Positions 32,716-41,304 of a DNA stretch of 64,000 nt are shown in pieces; position 1 is the first letter of the stretch, and each line of letters opens with the position of its first letter. The notes under the pieces were generated by a model. It saw only the letters and a program-made list of their open reading frames with translations, did no database searches and was not told the DNA's origin. This stretch comes from an uncultured Aquimarina sp. (GTDB taxonomy: Bacteria; Bacteroidota; Bacteroidia; Flavobacteriales; Flavobacteriaceae). The position numbers and the translations under genes are program-made. The stretch covers positions 744,001-808,000 of the forward strand of contig CANLEM010000003.1 of the NCBI GenBank assembly GCA_947489685.1, written 5' to 3'.

Positions 32716-32743
32716 TAATTTTTTTGATCAAAAAATGACAAAA

Positions 32744-32775
32744 AAAATCATCCAAGACAATTCTTGGATGATTTT
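32744..32775 (-). terminator. Terminator of peptide gene 32796
   Basis: The perfect stem AAAATCATCCAAGA / TCTTGGATGATTTT with a 4-nt loop lies 20 bp after the stop. Confidence 0.85.
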
Positions 32776-32795
32776 ATACAGGTGTTAATAATTTA

Positions 32796-32966
32796 TTAAA
32801 CGCAATTTATACAACTCATTGGGGAATCAGAATAACAAAGATCTCCACCTCCAACTGGTTGCTCAGAAGGTAATCCTTCTGCCGTATTTAAAAGGTTCCC
32901 TCCTTTAATAGCGTCTAATTGAGCAACACTCATTTTCTTTAAATTTAGTTTCTTTCTGTGTTTCAT
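32796..32966 (-). CDS. Double-glycine leader peptide (23-residue leader), SCxxC core
   Basis: A 56-residue precursor read from ATG at 32966 to the stop at 32796. The leader MKHRKKLNLKKMSVAQLDAI ends KGG at residue 23. The 33-residue core (NLLNTAEGLPSEQPVGGGD onward) ends LCYSDSPMSCINCV, that is C-x7-C-x2-C, one residue shorter than in 29244 and 29683. No operator of the island type is visible upstream, so it may be controlled differently or silent. It lies at the right-hand edge of the island. Confidence 0.78.
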   Translation of the reverse strand: MKHRKKLNLKKMSVAQLDAIKGGNLLNTAEGLPSEQPVGGGDLCYSDSPMSCINCV

Positions 32967-33066
32967 ACTATTTGGTTTTAAGTTAAACTAGGTATAGACA
33001 TCATATTGATCCACCTCTATAAATATAGCATATATTAAACGAATAGTTTGTTCTACTAAACCATCT

Positions 33067-35478
33067 TTAAAAACCGCATTGAAAACTACCAATGGGAGAA
33101 CCATCTGGTATTTTTGGAGAAGGTAGAATAACAAAGTTTTCTGGTTTCTCTAAAAAATCATTAATCATTTTTATATAATATTCATTTTGAACGATATCTG
33201 ATTGTAATTGTTTCTGGCTTTTCAAAAACTTGGTCAGATCCGTAAGCTTTTTATATGCTATGGCATTTACTTGCGGAAACACCTCTTTACTCTTGCTCAA
33301 GTTTATTATATATTTTAGCACATTAGATTTTACAATATATCCAATTTCTTTATGGTAGGCGTTATTTGTTTCATGATTAAAAGTGTTATCAATCAGTTCA
33401 TTAAGCACGTTATCAAGACCTAATTGTTTAGTATCCAATCCTTTTTGTTGTACTAACCTTGATACACGTTCAGGATGCAATAGTAAAGATAAAGTCATAT
33501 CACTAGCTGTAGCTGCCGCACTAAACGCATCAAAACCAACACCGGTTTTTCCATTAAAAGATTCTCTAGTTTTACCAAACCCGTATGCCCTGGGAGGGAA
33601 TAATGCTAATTTATCTTTGGGGATGGCTAGAACCTCTTGAGTAATAGTTTTTAAAACTTTATCTAATGCTTCTTTTTGTTTCTTTACAGACACCGTTTTT
33701 ACAATAGTTTGATGATCTCCTTTGGTGGCATAATTATAATTTAAGCCTCCAATAATCTTAACTGCGGCTTCAGTTTGATATCTATGGAAAAAATAAAGAG
33801 GTACAAAAACATCTTCCAAAACCGAATATGATTCTCCTTTTCTAATATTGTCTTTTGAGAAATTTTTTATAGCTATGTTTCTAGCGTTTAGAACGTTTTC
33901 TAATTCTTCAACAGCACTTTTACCATTATCCCACAAATGTGCCAGCTCGTGTGCTCCACCTTGTGGTCGTGCATCACTGTCTGATATAAAACGAAGACCT
34001 GATTGATAAGCCTTATCCAATATTGAGTTTAATTCTTGTTTTTCGTTTGTATCGTTTCCAAATTCGGAATAACTATACGCCACAGTTACTTTATCCCATA
34101 TTCCAATTCTAGTGTCATAGGCATTAGATAAGTCGATCTGCCCGTCTTTAACCATAACCGTTGGATGCGGATAATCCATTACTGATGCCCTGCCACTGGT
34201 ACTGGCAGCAAAATTATGAGCAAAACCTATTGTGTGTCCGACTTCATGAGCAGATAACTGTCTAATTCTGGCTAGGGCCATTTCTAGCATGGGTTGATTA
34301 TTGGTGGTATTATTGGCAAAAGGTTGATTCATTAGAGCTTGTGCAATCAAAAAATCTTGTCTGATTCGCAAACTTCCTAAACTTACATGTCCTTTAAGAA
34401 TTTCTCCTGTTCTGGGATCTATAACACTTGCGCCGTAACTCCACCCTCTAGTCGAACGATGTACCCATTGTATTACATTATATCGCAGATCCATGGGATC
34501 TGCATCAGGAGGTAACATTTTTACCTGAAATGCATTTTTGTACCCAATCGCTTCATAGGCTTGATTCCACCATTTGGCTCCATCCAAGAGCGCAGATCGA
34601 ACTGGTTCTGGTGTTCCGGGATCAAGGTAGTATATAATCGGTTCTTTGGCCTCACTTATTGCTAAGCTAGGGTTTTTTTTCTCTAATCTATGCCTTCTGA
34701 TATAACGTTTTACAATAGGTTGTTCTACTGGTGTTGCATAATCGAGATAAGAAATAAACAACGCTCCACTTCGCGGATCAAATTCTCTTTTTTGATATCC
34801 ATCATCTGGTAATTCTACAAACGAATGATGTTGATTTACAGTCAAAAATTTTGAGTTGGGAGCTACCGATCGAATGTTTTGTCCGCTTGGTACACCTTTA
34901 TATGTCGTTAGCGCTTCGAATTCGACATTTTTGGGAAAAGCTTTGGTTCTCTCTAAACTCAAAGCACTTCTGGTTTTATCGATAGCATACACTCCTTCCT
35001 TTTGACTCTTAAGTCTATCTATAATACCGTGAGTATCCTGCATTAGAAAAGGAGTGAAATCAATAATATATTTTCCAGATATTTTTTCTTTTATAGGAAA
35101 ACCAAAAAGTACTGATTTTGCAAAAGCCTGCTCTACACTTTTCTGTTCAAGCGCATTATTTGTGATAGCCCGATATCGTTGATTAGGCTGAACCAACAAA
35201 AGTTTATGACCAGCCTTGATAAACTTAACTATTACTCCGTTTCCTATTTGGCCTCTATCCAATCCAATATCATTAGAGCCCAAACCCGTAGCTAGTGAAT
35301 GAACATAGAGAAAATCTGTATCTAGTTTATCCACTTCTAAGTATATCTCATCTTTATCTTCATTATAATAAAAATTGAAATATCCAGTATAGGATTTAAG
35401 ATTGTCTTGTTTTTCTAAAAACTGAGCGGTTATAGAAAAATGAAGTAGTAAGAACAGGCAAACAAAAAGTTGTTTCAT
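33067..35478 (-). CDS. Secreted zinc-dependent metalloprotease (DUF5117-type)
   Basis: An 803-residue protein when started at the ATG at 35478, which gives signal peptide MKQLFVCLFLLLHFSITAQ. An N-terminal DUF5118/DUF5117-like part (about 20-300, with FLYVHSLATGLGSNDIGLDRG) precedes the zinc site SAHEVGHTIGFAHNFA near residue 400 (HExxHxxGxxH, metzincin type) and a conserved MDYPHPTV stretch after it, the Met-turn candidate. The C-terminal 350 residues are helical. Such proteins are common in Bacteroidota; substrate unknown. It is a single gene, divergent from prfB. Confidence 0.85.
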   Translation of the reverse strand: MKQLFVCLFLLLHFSITAQFLEKQDNLKSYTGYFNFYYNEDKDEIYLEVDKLDTDFLYVHSLATGLGSNDIGLDRGQIGNGVIVKFIKAGHKLLLVQPNQRYRAITNNALEQKSVEQAFAKSVLFGFPIKEKISGKYIIDFTPFLMQDTHGIIDRLKSQKEGVYAIDKTRSALSLERTKAFPKNVEFEALTTYKGVPSGQNIRSVAPNSKFLTVNQHHSFVELPDDGYQKREFDPRSGALFISYLDYATPVEQPIVKRYIRRHRLEKKNPSLAISEAKEPIIYYLDPGTPEPVRSALLDGAKWWNQAYEAIGYKNAFQVKMLPPDADPMDLRYNVIQWVHRSTRGWSYGASVIDPRTGEILKGHVSLGSLRIRQDFLIAQALMNQPFANNTTNNQPMLEMALARIRQLSAHEVGHTIGFAHNFAASTSGRASVMDYPHPTVMVKDGQIDLSNAYDTRIGIWDKVTVAYSYSEFGNDTNEKQELNSILDKAYQSGLRFISDSDARPQGGAHELAHLWDNGKSAVEELENVLNARNIAIKNFSKDNIRKGESYSVLEDVFVPLYFFHRYQTEAAVKIIGGLNYNYATKGDHQTIVKTVSVKKQKEALDKVLKTITQEVLAIPKDKLALFPPRAYGFGKTRESFNGKTGVGFDAFSAAATASDMTLSLLLHPERVSRLVQQKGLDTKQLGLDNVLNELIDNTFNHETNNAYHKEIGYIVKSNVLKYIINLSKSKEVFPQVNAIAYKKLTDLTKFLKSQKQLQSDIVQNEYYIKMINDFLEKPENFVILPSPKIPDGSPIGSFQCGF

Positions 35479-35590
35479 AAATAAGTGTTTGTGCAAAATA
35501 TTTTACAAAATTTTTAAAGCTATAAAATAATCCAAAAATTATTTCTTACTGAACTGTTAAATCCTATTTTTGTCATAAAATTAAAACATT

Positions 35591-36689
35591 ATGACGAACG
35601 CAGATACTTTACAAGATCTGAGAAAGCGCCTGGTTGCGTTAAGGAGGTATCTTTGACATTGATGCCAAACTTATTGAAATAACAAACGAAGAAGAAAAAA
35701 CATTTGCTCCCGATTTTTGGAATAACGCTCAAGAAGCCGAAAAGTTAATGCGCGCCCTTAACGCTCAAAAAAAATGGGTAGGCGATTATGAAAAAAGTGA
35801 AACACTAGTAGATGATCTAGAGGTGCTTTATGAATTCTTTAAAGAAGGTGATGCTACAGAAAAAGAGCTTAACGAAAAGCTTAGCGAGGCTTTAGCTCTG
35901 ATTGAAGATCTCGAATTTAAGAACATGCTTAGCGATGAAGGCGATAGCATGAGTGCTGTTCTTCAAATTACTGCGGGGGCCGGAGGTACCGAAAGCTGTG
36001 ATTGGGCGAGTATGCTTATGCGCATGTATTTGATGTGGGCCGAAAAACAAGGATTTAAGATTAGAGAATTAAATTATCAAGAAGGAGATGTTGCCGGTAT
36101 CAAAACTGTAACACTCGAGATTGATGGAGATTATGCATTTGGATGGTTAAAAGGAGAAAATGGGGTGCATCGTTTGGTGCGTATTTCGCCTTTTGATAGT
36201 AATGCAAAACGACATACTTCGTTTGCATCTATATATGTATACCCTTTGGCTGATGATAGTATTGAAATCGACATCAATCCATCGGATTATGAAATCATTA
36301 CTTCTCGATCTAGTGGAGCTGGTGGGCAAAATGTGAATAAAGTAGAGACCAAAGTACAACTAACCCACTTCCCTACCGGAATTCAAATTTCATGTTCAGA
36401 TTCTAGATCACAGCATGATAATCGAGAAAAAGCATTACAGATGCTTAAATCCCAATTGTTTGAAATGGAACTTCAAAAACAACGTGCGCAACGAGATGAA
36501 ATTGAAGCATCCAAAATGAAAATCGAATGGGGTTCTCAAATTCGTAACTATGTAATGCATCCATACAAATTAGTAAAAGACGTTCGAACGGCTGAAGAAA
36601 CAGGAAATGTAGATGCCGTAATGGACGGAAATATTGATGCTTTCCTTAAAGCCTTCCTAATGATGATGGGGCAAAAAAATGAAGATTAA
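35591..36689 (+). CDS. prfB: Peptide chain release factor 2, with programmed +1 frameshift
   Basis: Release factor 2, about 365 residues, recognises UGA and UAA stop codons. Translation starts at ATG 35591; codon 22 is an in-frame TGA (35654-35656), and a +1 shift at CTT-TGA-C continues the protein in the frame that begins GAC at 35655. Read without the shift, the second frame would look like a truncated gene starting late. The SPF codon-recognition tripeptide ([11 protein letters not shown]) and the catalytic GGQ ([12 protein letters not shown]) are present. It is followed 18 bp on by arsC-like. Confidence 0.95.
35641..35657 (+). promoter_or_regulatory. prfB programmed frameshift signal
   Basis: AAGGAGGTATCTTTGAC has an internal Shine-Dalgarno-like AGGAGG, a 3-nt spacer, the slippery CTT and the in-frame stop TGA followed by C. 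This is the classic autoregulatory element: low RF2 slows termination at UGA and favours the +1 shift. Confidence 0.95.
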
Positions 36690-36707
36690 CAAAAAAAGTG
36701 TAGCAAT

Positions 36708-37049
36708 ATGACCACTATTTATCATAATCCCAGGTGTACCAAGTCACGAGAGACATTAGCAATACTGGAGGCCAAAAATGAAGAAATAACAATTATAAAA
36801 TACCTCGAAACACCTCCGACTAGTAAGGAGTTGTCTGATATTATCAAGCTACTCGCAATAAAACCTTTAGAATTGGTTCGAAAGAACGAGGCGATATGGA
36901 AAGAGAATTATAAAGGGAAAGATTTGTCTGATAAAGAAATTATTCAAATCATGTCTGAAAATCCTAAACTTATTGAAAGACCAGTAGTAATTAAAGGTAA
37001 TAAAGCGGTGATAGGCAGACCGCCAGAAAAAGTAATTGATATTATTTAA
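36708..37049 (+). CDS. arsC: ArsC-family (glutaredoxin-type) arsenate reductase
   Basis: A 113-residue protein starting MTTIYHNPRCTKSRETLAIL; Cys10 in the NPRCTKSR motif is the catalytic thiol of glutaredoxin-coupled ArsC. IKYLETPPTSKEL, the basic residues near 58-62 and the RPVVIKGNKAVIGRPPE stretch near 92 (arsenate-binding Arg) all fit. It would reduce arsenate to arsenite with glutathione/glutaredoxin-type electrons. It lies 18 bp after prfB and may be co-transcribed. No other arsenic gene is adjacent, so the name is by family; the Spx-related YffB role is an alternative. Confidence 0.8.
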   Translation: MTTIYHNPRCTKSRETLAILEAKNEEITIIKYLETPPTSKELSDIIKLLAIKPLELVRKNEAIWKENYKGKDLSDKEIIQIMSENPKLIERPVVIKGNKAVIGRPPEKVIDII

Positions 37050-37053
37050 AATT

Positions 37054-37100
37054 ATAGCATAAAAAAAGGAAGTCTACTAGACTTCCTTTTTTTATGCTAT
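37054..37100. terminator. Bidirectional terminator, 23-bp perfect stem
   Basis: The arms start ATAGCATAAAAAAAGGAAGT and pair perfectly over 23 bp around a single C. It lies between the arsC-like gene and the small minus-strand membrane protein gene. Confidence 0.85.
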
Positions 37101-37109
37101 ATATGTAAG

Positions 37110-37286
37110 TTATGCTTCTTCTTTGGCTTTGCGCTTAGCTTCTCTTCTTAACTTAAAGTTTTCGATGTTAGCACCAATAATCCAATAAGGAATTACAAAT
37201 GTTAATAAAAAGATCATTAACCAAAATCCAATGGTAAGGATAGTTAAAAAAGCTAGGAAACCAAGATACTGATCAAATTCAAACAT
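37110..37286 (-). CDS. Small membrane protein, unknown function
   Basis: A 58-residue protein read from ATG at 37286 (MFEFDQYLGFLAFLTILTIG) to the stop at 37110. One long or two short hydrophobic helices (about residues 8-37, ending FVIPYWIIGAN) precede a very basic/acidic C-terminal helix (LRREAKRKAKEEA). The frame is fully open with reasonable codon use and ends just before a strong terminator. It looks like a conserved small flavobacterial inner-membrane protein; I do not recognise a function. Confidence 0.6.
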   Translation of the reverse strand: MFEFDQYLGFLAFLTILTIGFWLMIFLLTFVIPYWIIGANIENFKLRREAKRKAKEEA

Positions 37287-37471
37287 AACGATATTCTAAT
37301 TTTCAATTTTTGTCAAAGATAATAACTCTTATCAATTTGTCATAACAGAAATATAATTTATTTTAAAATCTCTACTCTCCTAGATTTATCTTCAAAAAAC
37401 AGAAGGTTTATTCAGAAATAGCGTGCCAAATGCTTAAATTTGCACTCTTAAAAAAAACAAATCGTCTAGCT

Positions 37472-38869
37472 ATGACATATAGAATTGAAAAAGATACAAT
37501 GGGAGAGGTAAAAGTCCCCTCGGATAAACTTTGGGGAGCGCAAACCGAAAGATCAAGGAATAACTTTAAAATTGGAGCTCCTGCTTCGATGCCTTTGGAG
37601 ATTGTTTATGGCTTCGCTTATCTTAAAAAAGCTGCTGCCTATACAAATTGTGAACTTGGAGCTTTGCCTATTGAAAAAAGAGACCTAATTGCTCAGGTAT
37701 GTGATGAAATCCTTGCAGGAAAACACGATGATCAATTTCCGTTAGTCGTATGGCAAACAGGTTCTGGTACTCAAAGTAACATGAATGTGAACGAAGTAAT
37801 TGCAAATCGTGCGCATCAATTAGCCGGAAAGACGATTGGTGAAGGAGAAAAAGCATTGCTGCCTAATGATGATGTCAACAAATCTCAGTCATCGAATGAT
37901 ACATTTCCTACGGGAATGCATATCGCTGCTTATAAAAAAATTTTAGAAATAACGCTACCCGGAGTAATACAATTAAGAGATACTCTTAAAAGTAAATCTG
38001 AAGAATTTAAAAATGTAGTTAAGATTGGTCGTACGCATTTTATGGATGCTACTCCACTAACTATAGGACAAGAACTATCTGGATATGTATCACAATTAGA
38101 TCATGGCATTAAAGCCTTAGAAAACACGCTACCACATATGGCTGAGTTGGCTCTAGGTGGGACTGCAGTAGGTACTGGCCTTAATACACCCAAAGGGTAT
38201 GCTAAACGTGTATCCGAATTTATTGCGCAGTTTACCAGTTTACCGTTTATAACTGCCGAGAACAAATTTGAAGCCCTTGCTGCTCACGATGCATTTGTCG
38301 AAACACACGGAGCTTTAAAACAATTAGCCGTTTCTCTTAACAAAATTGGAAATGATATTCGAATACTGGCTTCCGGACCAAGAAGTGGAATTGGAGAATT
38401 AATCATTCCTGCCAATGAACCTGGTAGTTCAATCATGCCAGGAAAAGTAAATCCTACTCAATGCGAAGCATTAACAATGGTGTGCGCCCAAGTGTTAGGT
38501 AATGACGTAGCCATAAATGTTGGCGGAATGCAAGGGCATTTTGAATTAAATGTATTTAAACCTGTCATGGCTGCTAATTTGTTACAAAGTGCTCAATTGA
38601 TTGGTGATGCTTGTGTATCTTTTGATGTACATTGTGCACAAGGAATTGAACCTAACCAAGCAAGAATTACTGAGTTACTTAATAATTCGCTAATGCTCGT
38701 TACTGCATTAAATACTAAGATCGGATACTATAAAGCTGCAGAAATTGCAAATACTGCGCATAAAAATGGTACAACGCTAAGACACGAAGCTGTGGCTCTT
38801 GGATATGTTACCGAAGAAGAGTTTGAAGAGTGGGTAAAACCTGAAGATATGGTTGGTAGTTTAAAATAG
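37472..38869 (+). CDS. fumC: Fumarate hydratase class II
   Basis: A 465-residue enzyme when started at the ATG at 37472 ([20 protein letters not shown]); the upstream start at 37430 would add 14 residues not typical of the family. [18 protein letters not shown] and [11 protein letters not shown] form substrate-site loops; [13 protein letters not shown] near residue 315 is the fumarase/aspartase signature with the catalytic Ser. The iron-independent enzyme interconverts fumarate and malate in the TCA cycle. It is a single gene with its own terminator. Confidence 0.96.
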   Translation: MTYRIEKDTMGEVKVPSDKLWGAQTERSRNNFKIGAPASMPLEIVYGFAYLKKAAAYTNCELGALPIEKRDLIAQVCDEILAGKHDDQFPLVVWQTGSGTQSNMNVNEVIANRAHQLAGKTIGEGEKALLPNDDVNKSQSSNDTFPTGMHIAAYKKILEITLPGVIQLRDTLKSKSEEFKNVVKIGRTHFMDATPLTIGQELSGYVSQLDHGIKALENTLPHMAELALGGTAVGTGLNTPKGYAKRVSEFIAQFTSLPFITAENKFEALAAHDAFVETHGALKQLAVSLNKIGNDIRILASGPRSGIGELIIPANEPGSSIMPGKVNPTQCEALTMVCAQVLGNDVAINVGGMQGHFELNVFKPVMAANLLQSAQLIGDACVSFDVHCAQGIEPNQARITELLNNSLMLVTALNTKIGYYKAAEIANTAHKNGTTLRHEAVALGYVTEEEFEEWVKPEDMVGSLK

Positions 38870-38903
38870 AAAACTCTGCAAAACATATAAATAATAGTAC
38901 TTG

Positions 38904-38939
38904 GACCTCATAGATTTTAATCATTTATGAGGTCTTTTT
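38904..38939 (+). terminator. Terminator of fumC
   Basis: The stem GACCTCATA / TATGAGGTC with a 13-nt loop is followed by TTTTTG, 34 bp after the stop. Confidence 0.85.
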
Positions 38940-39013
38940 GTTAGCAAATTATAACATTATATTTGCCTTTTTCGTAGTTTCTTTCACATTATTTTAATAT
39001 AATTGATGAAATT

Positions 39014-39466
39014 ATGTTAATGAAATTTATTGTTCTTATTACTTTTCCTATCCTTTTTCTCCTACAATCTGTTAGTTCAGATACTTATATCGGAAAATGG
39101 GAAATTACCGGAGGATCAATCATAGAAATTTATCAGGAAGGTGATACTTTTTATGGAAAAATCCATAAAAGAGCTATAAAGCCATTATCCAATTTTAATG
39201 GATTAGATAACAAAAATCCTATTAAAGAACTTCAAAATCGTCCATTATTAGGAATGAATATTTTGGATAATTTAACCTATGCTGATGGTGTTTTGTCCGG
39301 AGGTACCATATATAATGCAGATAGTGGAAAAAGCTATAAAGTAAAAGTATGGATAGAAAAGGATAATAGAGATGTTTGTTATATTAGAGCCTATAAAAGT
39401 ATTTTATTCAAAACGTTTAAAGCCAAAAGAGTAAAATTAGATAATATGGCTGTCTATCCTGATTAG
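39014..39466 (+). CDS. DUF2147 family secreted protein
   Basis: A 150-residue protein with a signal peptide (IVLITFPILFLLQSVSSD). The mature part begins YIGKWEITGGSIIEIYQEG and continues FYGKIHKRAI and GGTIYNADSGKSYKVKVWI, the beta-barrel pattern of DUF2147. These are periplasmic, possibly lipocalin-like proteins of unknown ligand, common in Bacteroidota. The start at 39014 is followed by a second Met two codons on; either could be used. It is a single gene with a terminator 20 bp downstream. Confidence 0.8.
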   Translation: MLMKFIVLITFPILFLLQSVSSDTYIGKWEITGGSIIEIYQEGDTFYGKIHKRAIKPLSNFNGLDNKNPIKELQNRPLLGMNILDNLTYADGVLSGGTIYNADSGKSYKVKVWIEKDNRDVCYIRAYKSILFKTFKAKRVKLDNMAVYPD

Positions 39467-39486
39467 CCTTACTAAGATAGAATAAT

Positions 39487-39516
39487 AAAACCCGCATTTG
39501 TTTAAATGCGGGTTTT
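39487..39516. terminator. Bidirectional terminator
   Basis: The perfect stem AAAACCCGCATTT / AAATGCGGGTTTT with a 4-nt loop lies after the DUF2147 gene. On the other strand it could end a transcript from the small frame at 39592. Confidence 0.85.
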
Positions 39517-39591
39517 AATTTTCCCTATTAGTACTATTTTTGAATTCCCCCAAATTCAAATAGTTTCGTTATAAAAACTTAGTAATCTTCC

Positions 39592-39678
39592 CTATCTATG
39601 GATTGCGTTACTACTAGCTTTTGGTAATTCTTTTACAAATTCTAAAATAAAGTTGAAATTGATGCCAAATAAATTCAT
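39592..39678 (-). CDS. Possible 28-residue small protein
   Basis: An ATG at 39678 opens a 28-residue frame (MNLFGINFNFILEFVKELPK onward) on the minus strand. About 50-60 bp upstream on that strand is a promoter-like TTG ... TATCTTTA pair with 20-bp spacing, and downstream lies a hairpin at 39487. This promoter-frame-terminator order in an otherwise empty 420-bp gap is suggestive. There is no homology evidence, and a small RNA is an alternative. Confidence 0.25.
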   Translation of the reverse strand: MNLFGINFNFILEFVKELPKASSNAIHR

Positions 39679-39832
39679 GATTTCTGCGTATTTAATTAGT
39701 TGATATTGTATTTTATTTTGATGATGTAAAGATACCTCAAGAAGGCATACCGCGCAATGGGGAAAAAAACCCTTTTTACAAGGTTATTATCCCCCAGCCG
39801 TTAAAACTGAAGTTGTTTTGAACCTATATGAA
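39679..39832. other. Intergenic region with a possible minus-strand promoter
   Basis: Apart from the TTG-TATCTTTA promoter-like pair for the small frame at 39592, I recognise nothing here. Confidence 0.3.
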
Positions 39833-39866
39833 CAAAAAAAAGCACAGTTTACACTGTGCTTTTTTA
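39833..39866 (-). terminator. Terminator of the Cys/Met PLP enzyme gene
   Basis: The stem AAAAGCACAGT / ACTGTGCTTTT with a tight loop lies 21 bp after the stop at 39887, with A and T runs. Confidence 0.85.
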
Positions 39867-39886
39867 CTCTTACTATTTTACTGTAA

Positions 39887-41170
39887 CTATGCTTGATCCA
39901 CTGCTATGGGCGCATTTACATTTACTTTATTTAGAGCCTGATCAAGATCCCATATCAAATCATCAACGCTCTCTACTCCTATAGATAAACGTACTAACTG
40001 ATCAGTAATATTCATTTGTTGTCTTTGACCCTCATCTACACCAGCATGAGTCATAGTTTTAGGATGTTCTGCCAAACTTTCTGTTCCTCCTAGACTTACT
40101 GCTAGTTTCATTAATTTTAAATTATTCAGAAAAGCAAAAGCTTCTTTCTCTCCTCCTTCAATATCAAAAGATACCATGGCTCCAGGTGCAGAACACTGTT
40201 TTTTATAGATTGCAAAATCGTCTGTACCTTCTTTTAGTAATCCCAAATAATACACTTTCTTTACTTTTGCATGAGCTTCAAGATAATCTGCAATGACTTG
40301 CGCATTTTTGGTTTGCTGATCCATTCTAACCTTTAACGTCTCTAAACTTCTTAATAGTAACCAGGCTGTATGTGGACTCACCATGTTTCCTAAGAATGTA
40401 CGTAACGTTTTTACTCTAATCATTAATTCTGCATTTCCTAATACAGCACCAGCAATCAAATCACTGTGCCCTCCAATATATTTGGTAGCAGAGTATAATA
40501 CTAAGTCAGCACCGCATTGCAGAGGATGTTGCCACAAAGGCCCCATATATGTATTATCAACAGCAACAAGAGCTTTTCTATCCGTAGTGCTAAATTTCTT
40601 GGCTACTTGACTAAACTTCTCGATATCAACAATATTATTTGTAGGGTTTGCCGGGGTTTCGAGATAAATCATTGCCAATTTATCTGCCATACCAGAATCT
40701 TCTATCATCTGCACTACTTCATCTATCCCCTGACTTGGCATCACTCCTATCGTATGGACTCCGATTTTATCCAAGAAATGATGAATAAAATGATCTGTAC
40801 CACCATATACTGGATTACTGTATACTAATAAGTCTCCTGGTTTCAAGAATTCTAAAAGTACAGTGCTTATAGCCGACATTCCACTTTCAAAAACAGCACA
40901 ATCATCGGATTTATCCCAAAGGCTAAGTCTATTTTCTAGTATCTCCAAATTTGGGTTATTAATTCTACTATAAATTAAACCTAATTCTTCTTTTGGAGAT
41001 TTTTCTCTCAAACCATAGGCTAGCTCAAAAAAAGCTTTTCCTTCTTCTGCGGTTTTAAATACAAAAGTAGATGTTTGAAATATTGGACATTTTATAGATC
41101 CTTCAGACAACTCTGGTTTATAACCATAAGTCATCATTAAACTTTCTGGGTTAAAATCGTGTTCTTTCAT
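39887..41170 (-). CDS. Cys/Met metabolism PLP enzyme (methionine gamma-lyase-like)
   Basis: A 427-residue fold-type I PLP enzyme. MTYGYKPELSEGSIKCPIFQTST, YSRINNPNLEILENRL and LYSATKYIGGHSDLIAGAV (Schiff-base lysine near residue 220) are signatures of the cystathionine gamma-synthase / gamma-lyase family. A divergent Lrp/AsnC regulator gene starts 134 bp away, an arrangement usual for methionine gamma-lyase or other catabolic family members. Those split methionine to methanethiol, ammonia and 2-oxobutyrate. Cystathionine gamma-synthase activity cannot be excluded from sequence. Confidence 0.82.
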   Translation of the reverse strand: MKEHDFNPESLMMTYGYKPELSEGSIKCPIFQTSTFVFKTAEEGKAFFELAYGLREKSPKEELGLIYSRINNPNLEILENRLSLWDKSDDCAVFESGMSAISTVLLEFLKPGDLLVYSNPVYGGTDHFIHHFLDKIGVHTIGVMPSQGIDEVVQMIEDSGMADKLAMIYLETPANPTNNIVDIEKFSQVAKKFSTTDRKALVAVDNTYMGPLWQHPLQCGADLVLYSATKYIGGHSDLIAGAVLGNAELMIRVKTLRTFLGNMVSPHTAWLLLRSLETLKVRMDQQTKNAQVIADYLEAHAKVKKVYYLGLLKEGTDDFAIYKKQCSAPGAMVSFDIEGGEKEAFAFLNNLKLMKLAVSLGGTESLAEHPKTMTHAGVDEGQRQQMNITDQLVRLSIGVESVDDLIWDLDQALNKVNVNAPIAVDQA

Positions 41171-41252
41171 GGATTAAAAGTAACACATAAAGAATTAAAA
41201 ACCATATAACTCTATATTTTTAGAATTTTTAATTACAAAAAACTAAATTAAA

Positions 41253-41265
41253 AGAATATTATTCT
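41253..41265. promoter_or_regulatory. Inverted repeat in divergent lyase/Lrp promoter region
   Basis: AGAATATTATTCT is a perfect inverted repeat with a 1-nt centre, 82 bp from the lyase start and 39 bp from the lrp start. AT-rich inverted repeats of this kind fit Lrp/AsnC binding; the assignment is inference. Confidence 0.4.
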
Positions 41266-41304
41266 ATATTTGATATCGTTTCATGTTTCAAATAGAAAAA
41301 TATT

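Noticed and set aside
17101..32720. The repeated TTCNNGAATTTCG elements as a CRISPR array or transposon ends
   Set aside because: Copies are not evenly spaced with unique spacers, always sit at a fixed distance from peptide promoters, and no transposase or cas gene is present.
35748..36689. prfB as a truncated gene starting at 35748
   Set aside because: The frameshift signal at 35641-35657 and the upstream ATG at 35591 restore a normal-length RF2.
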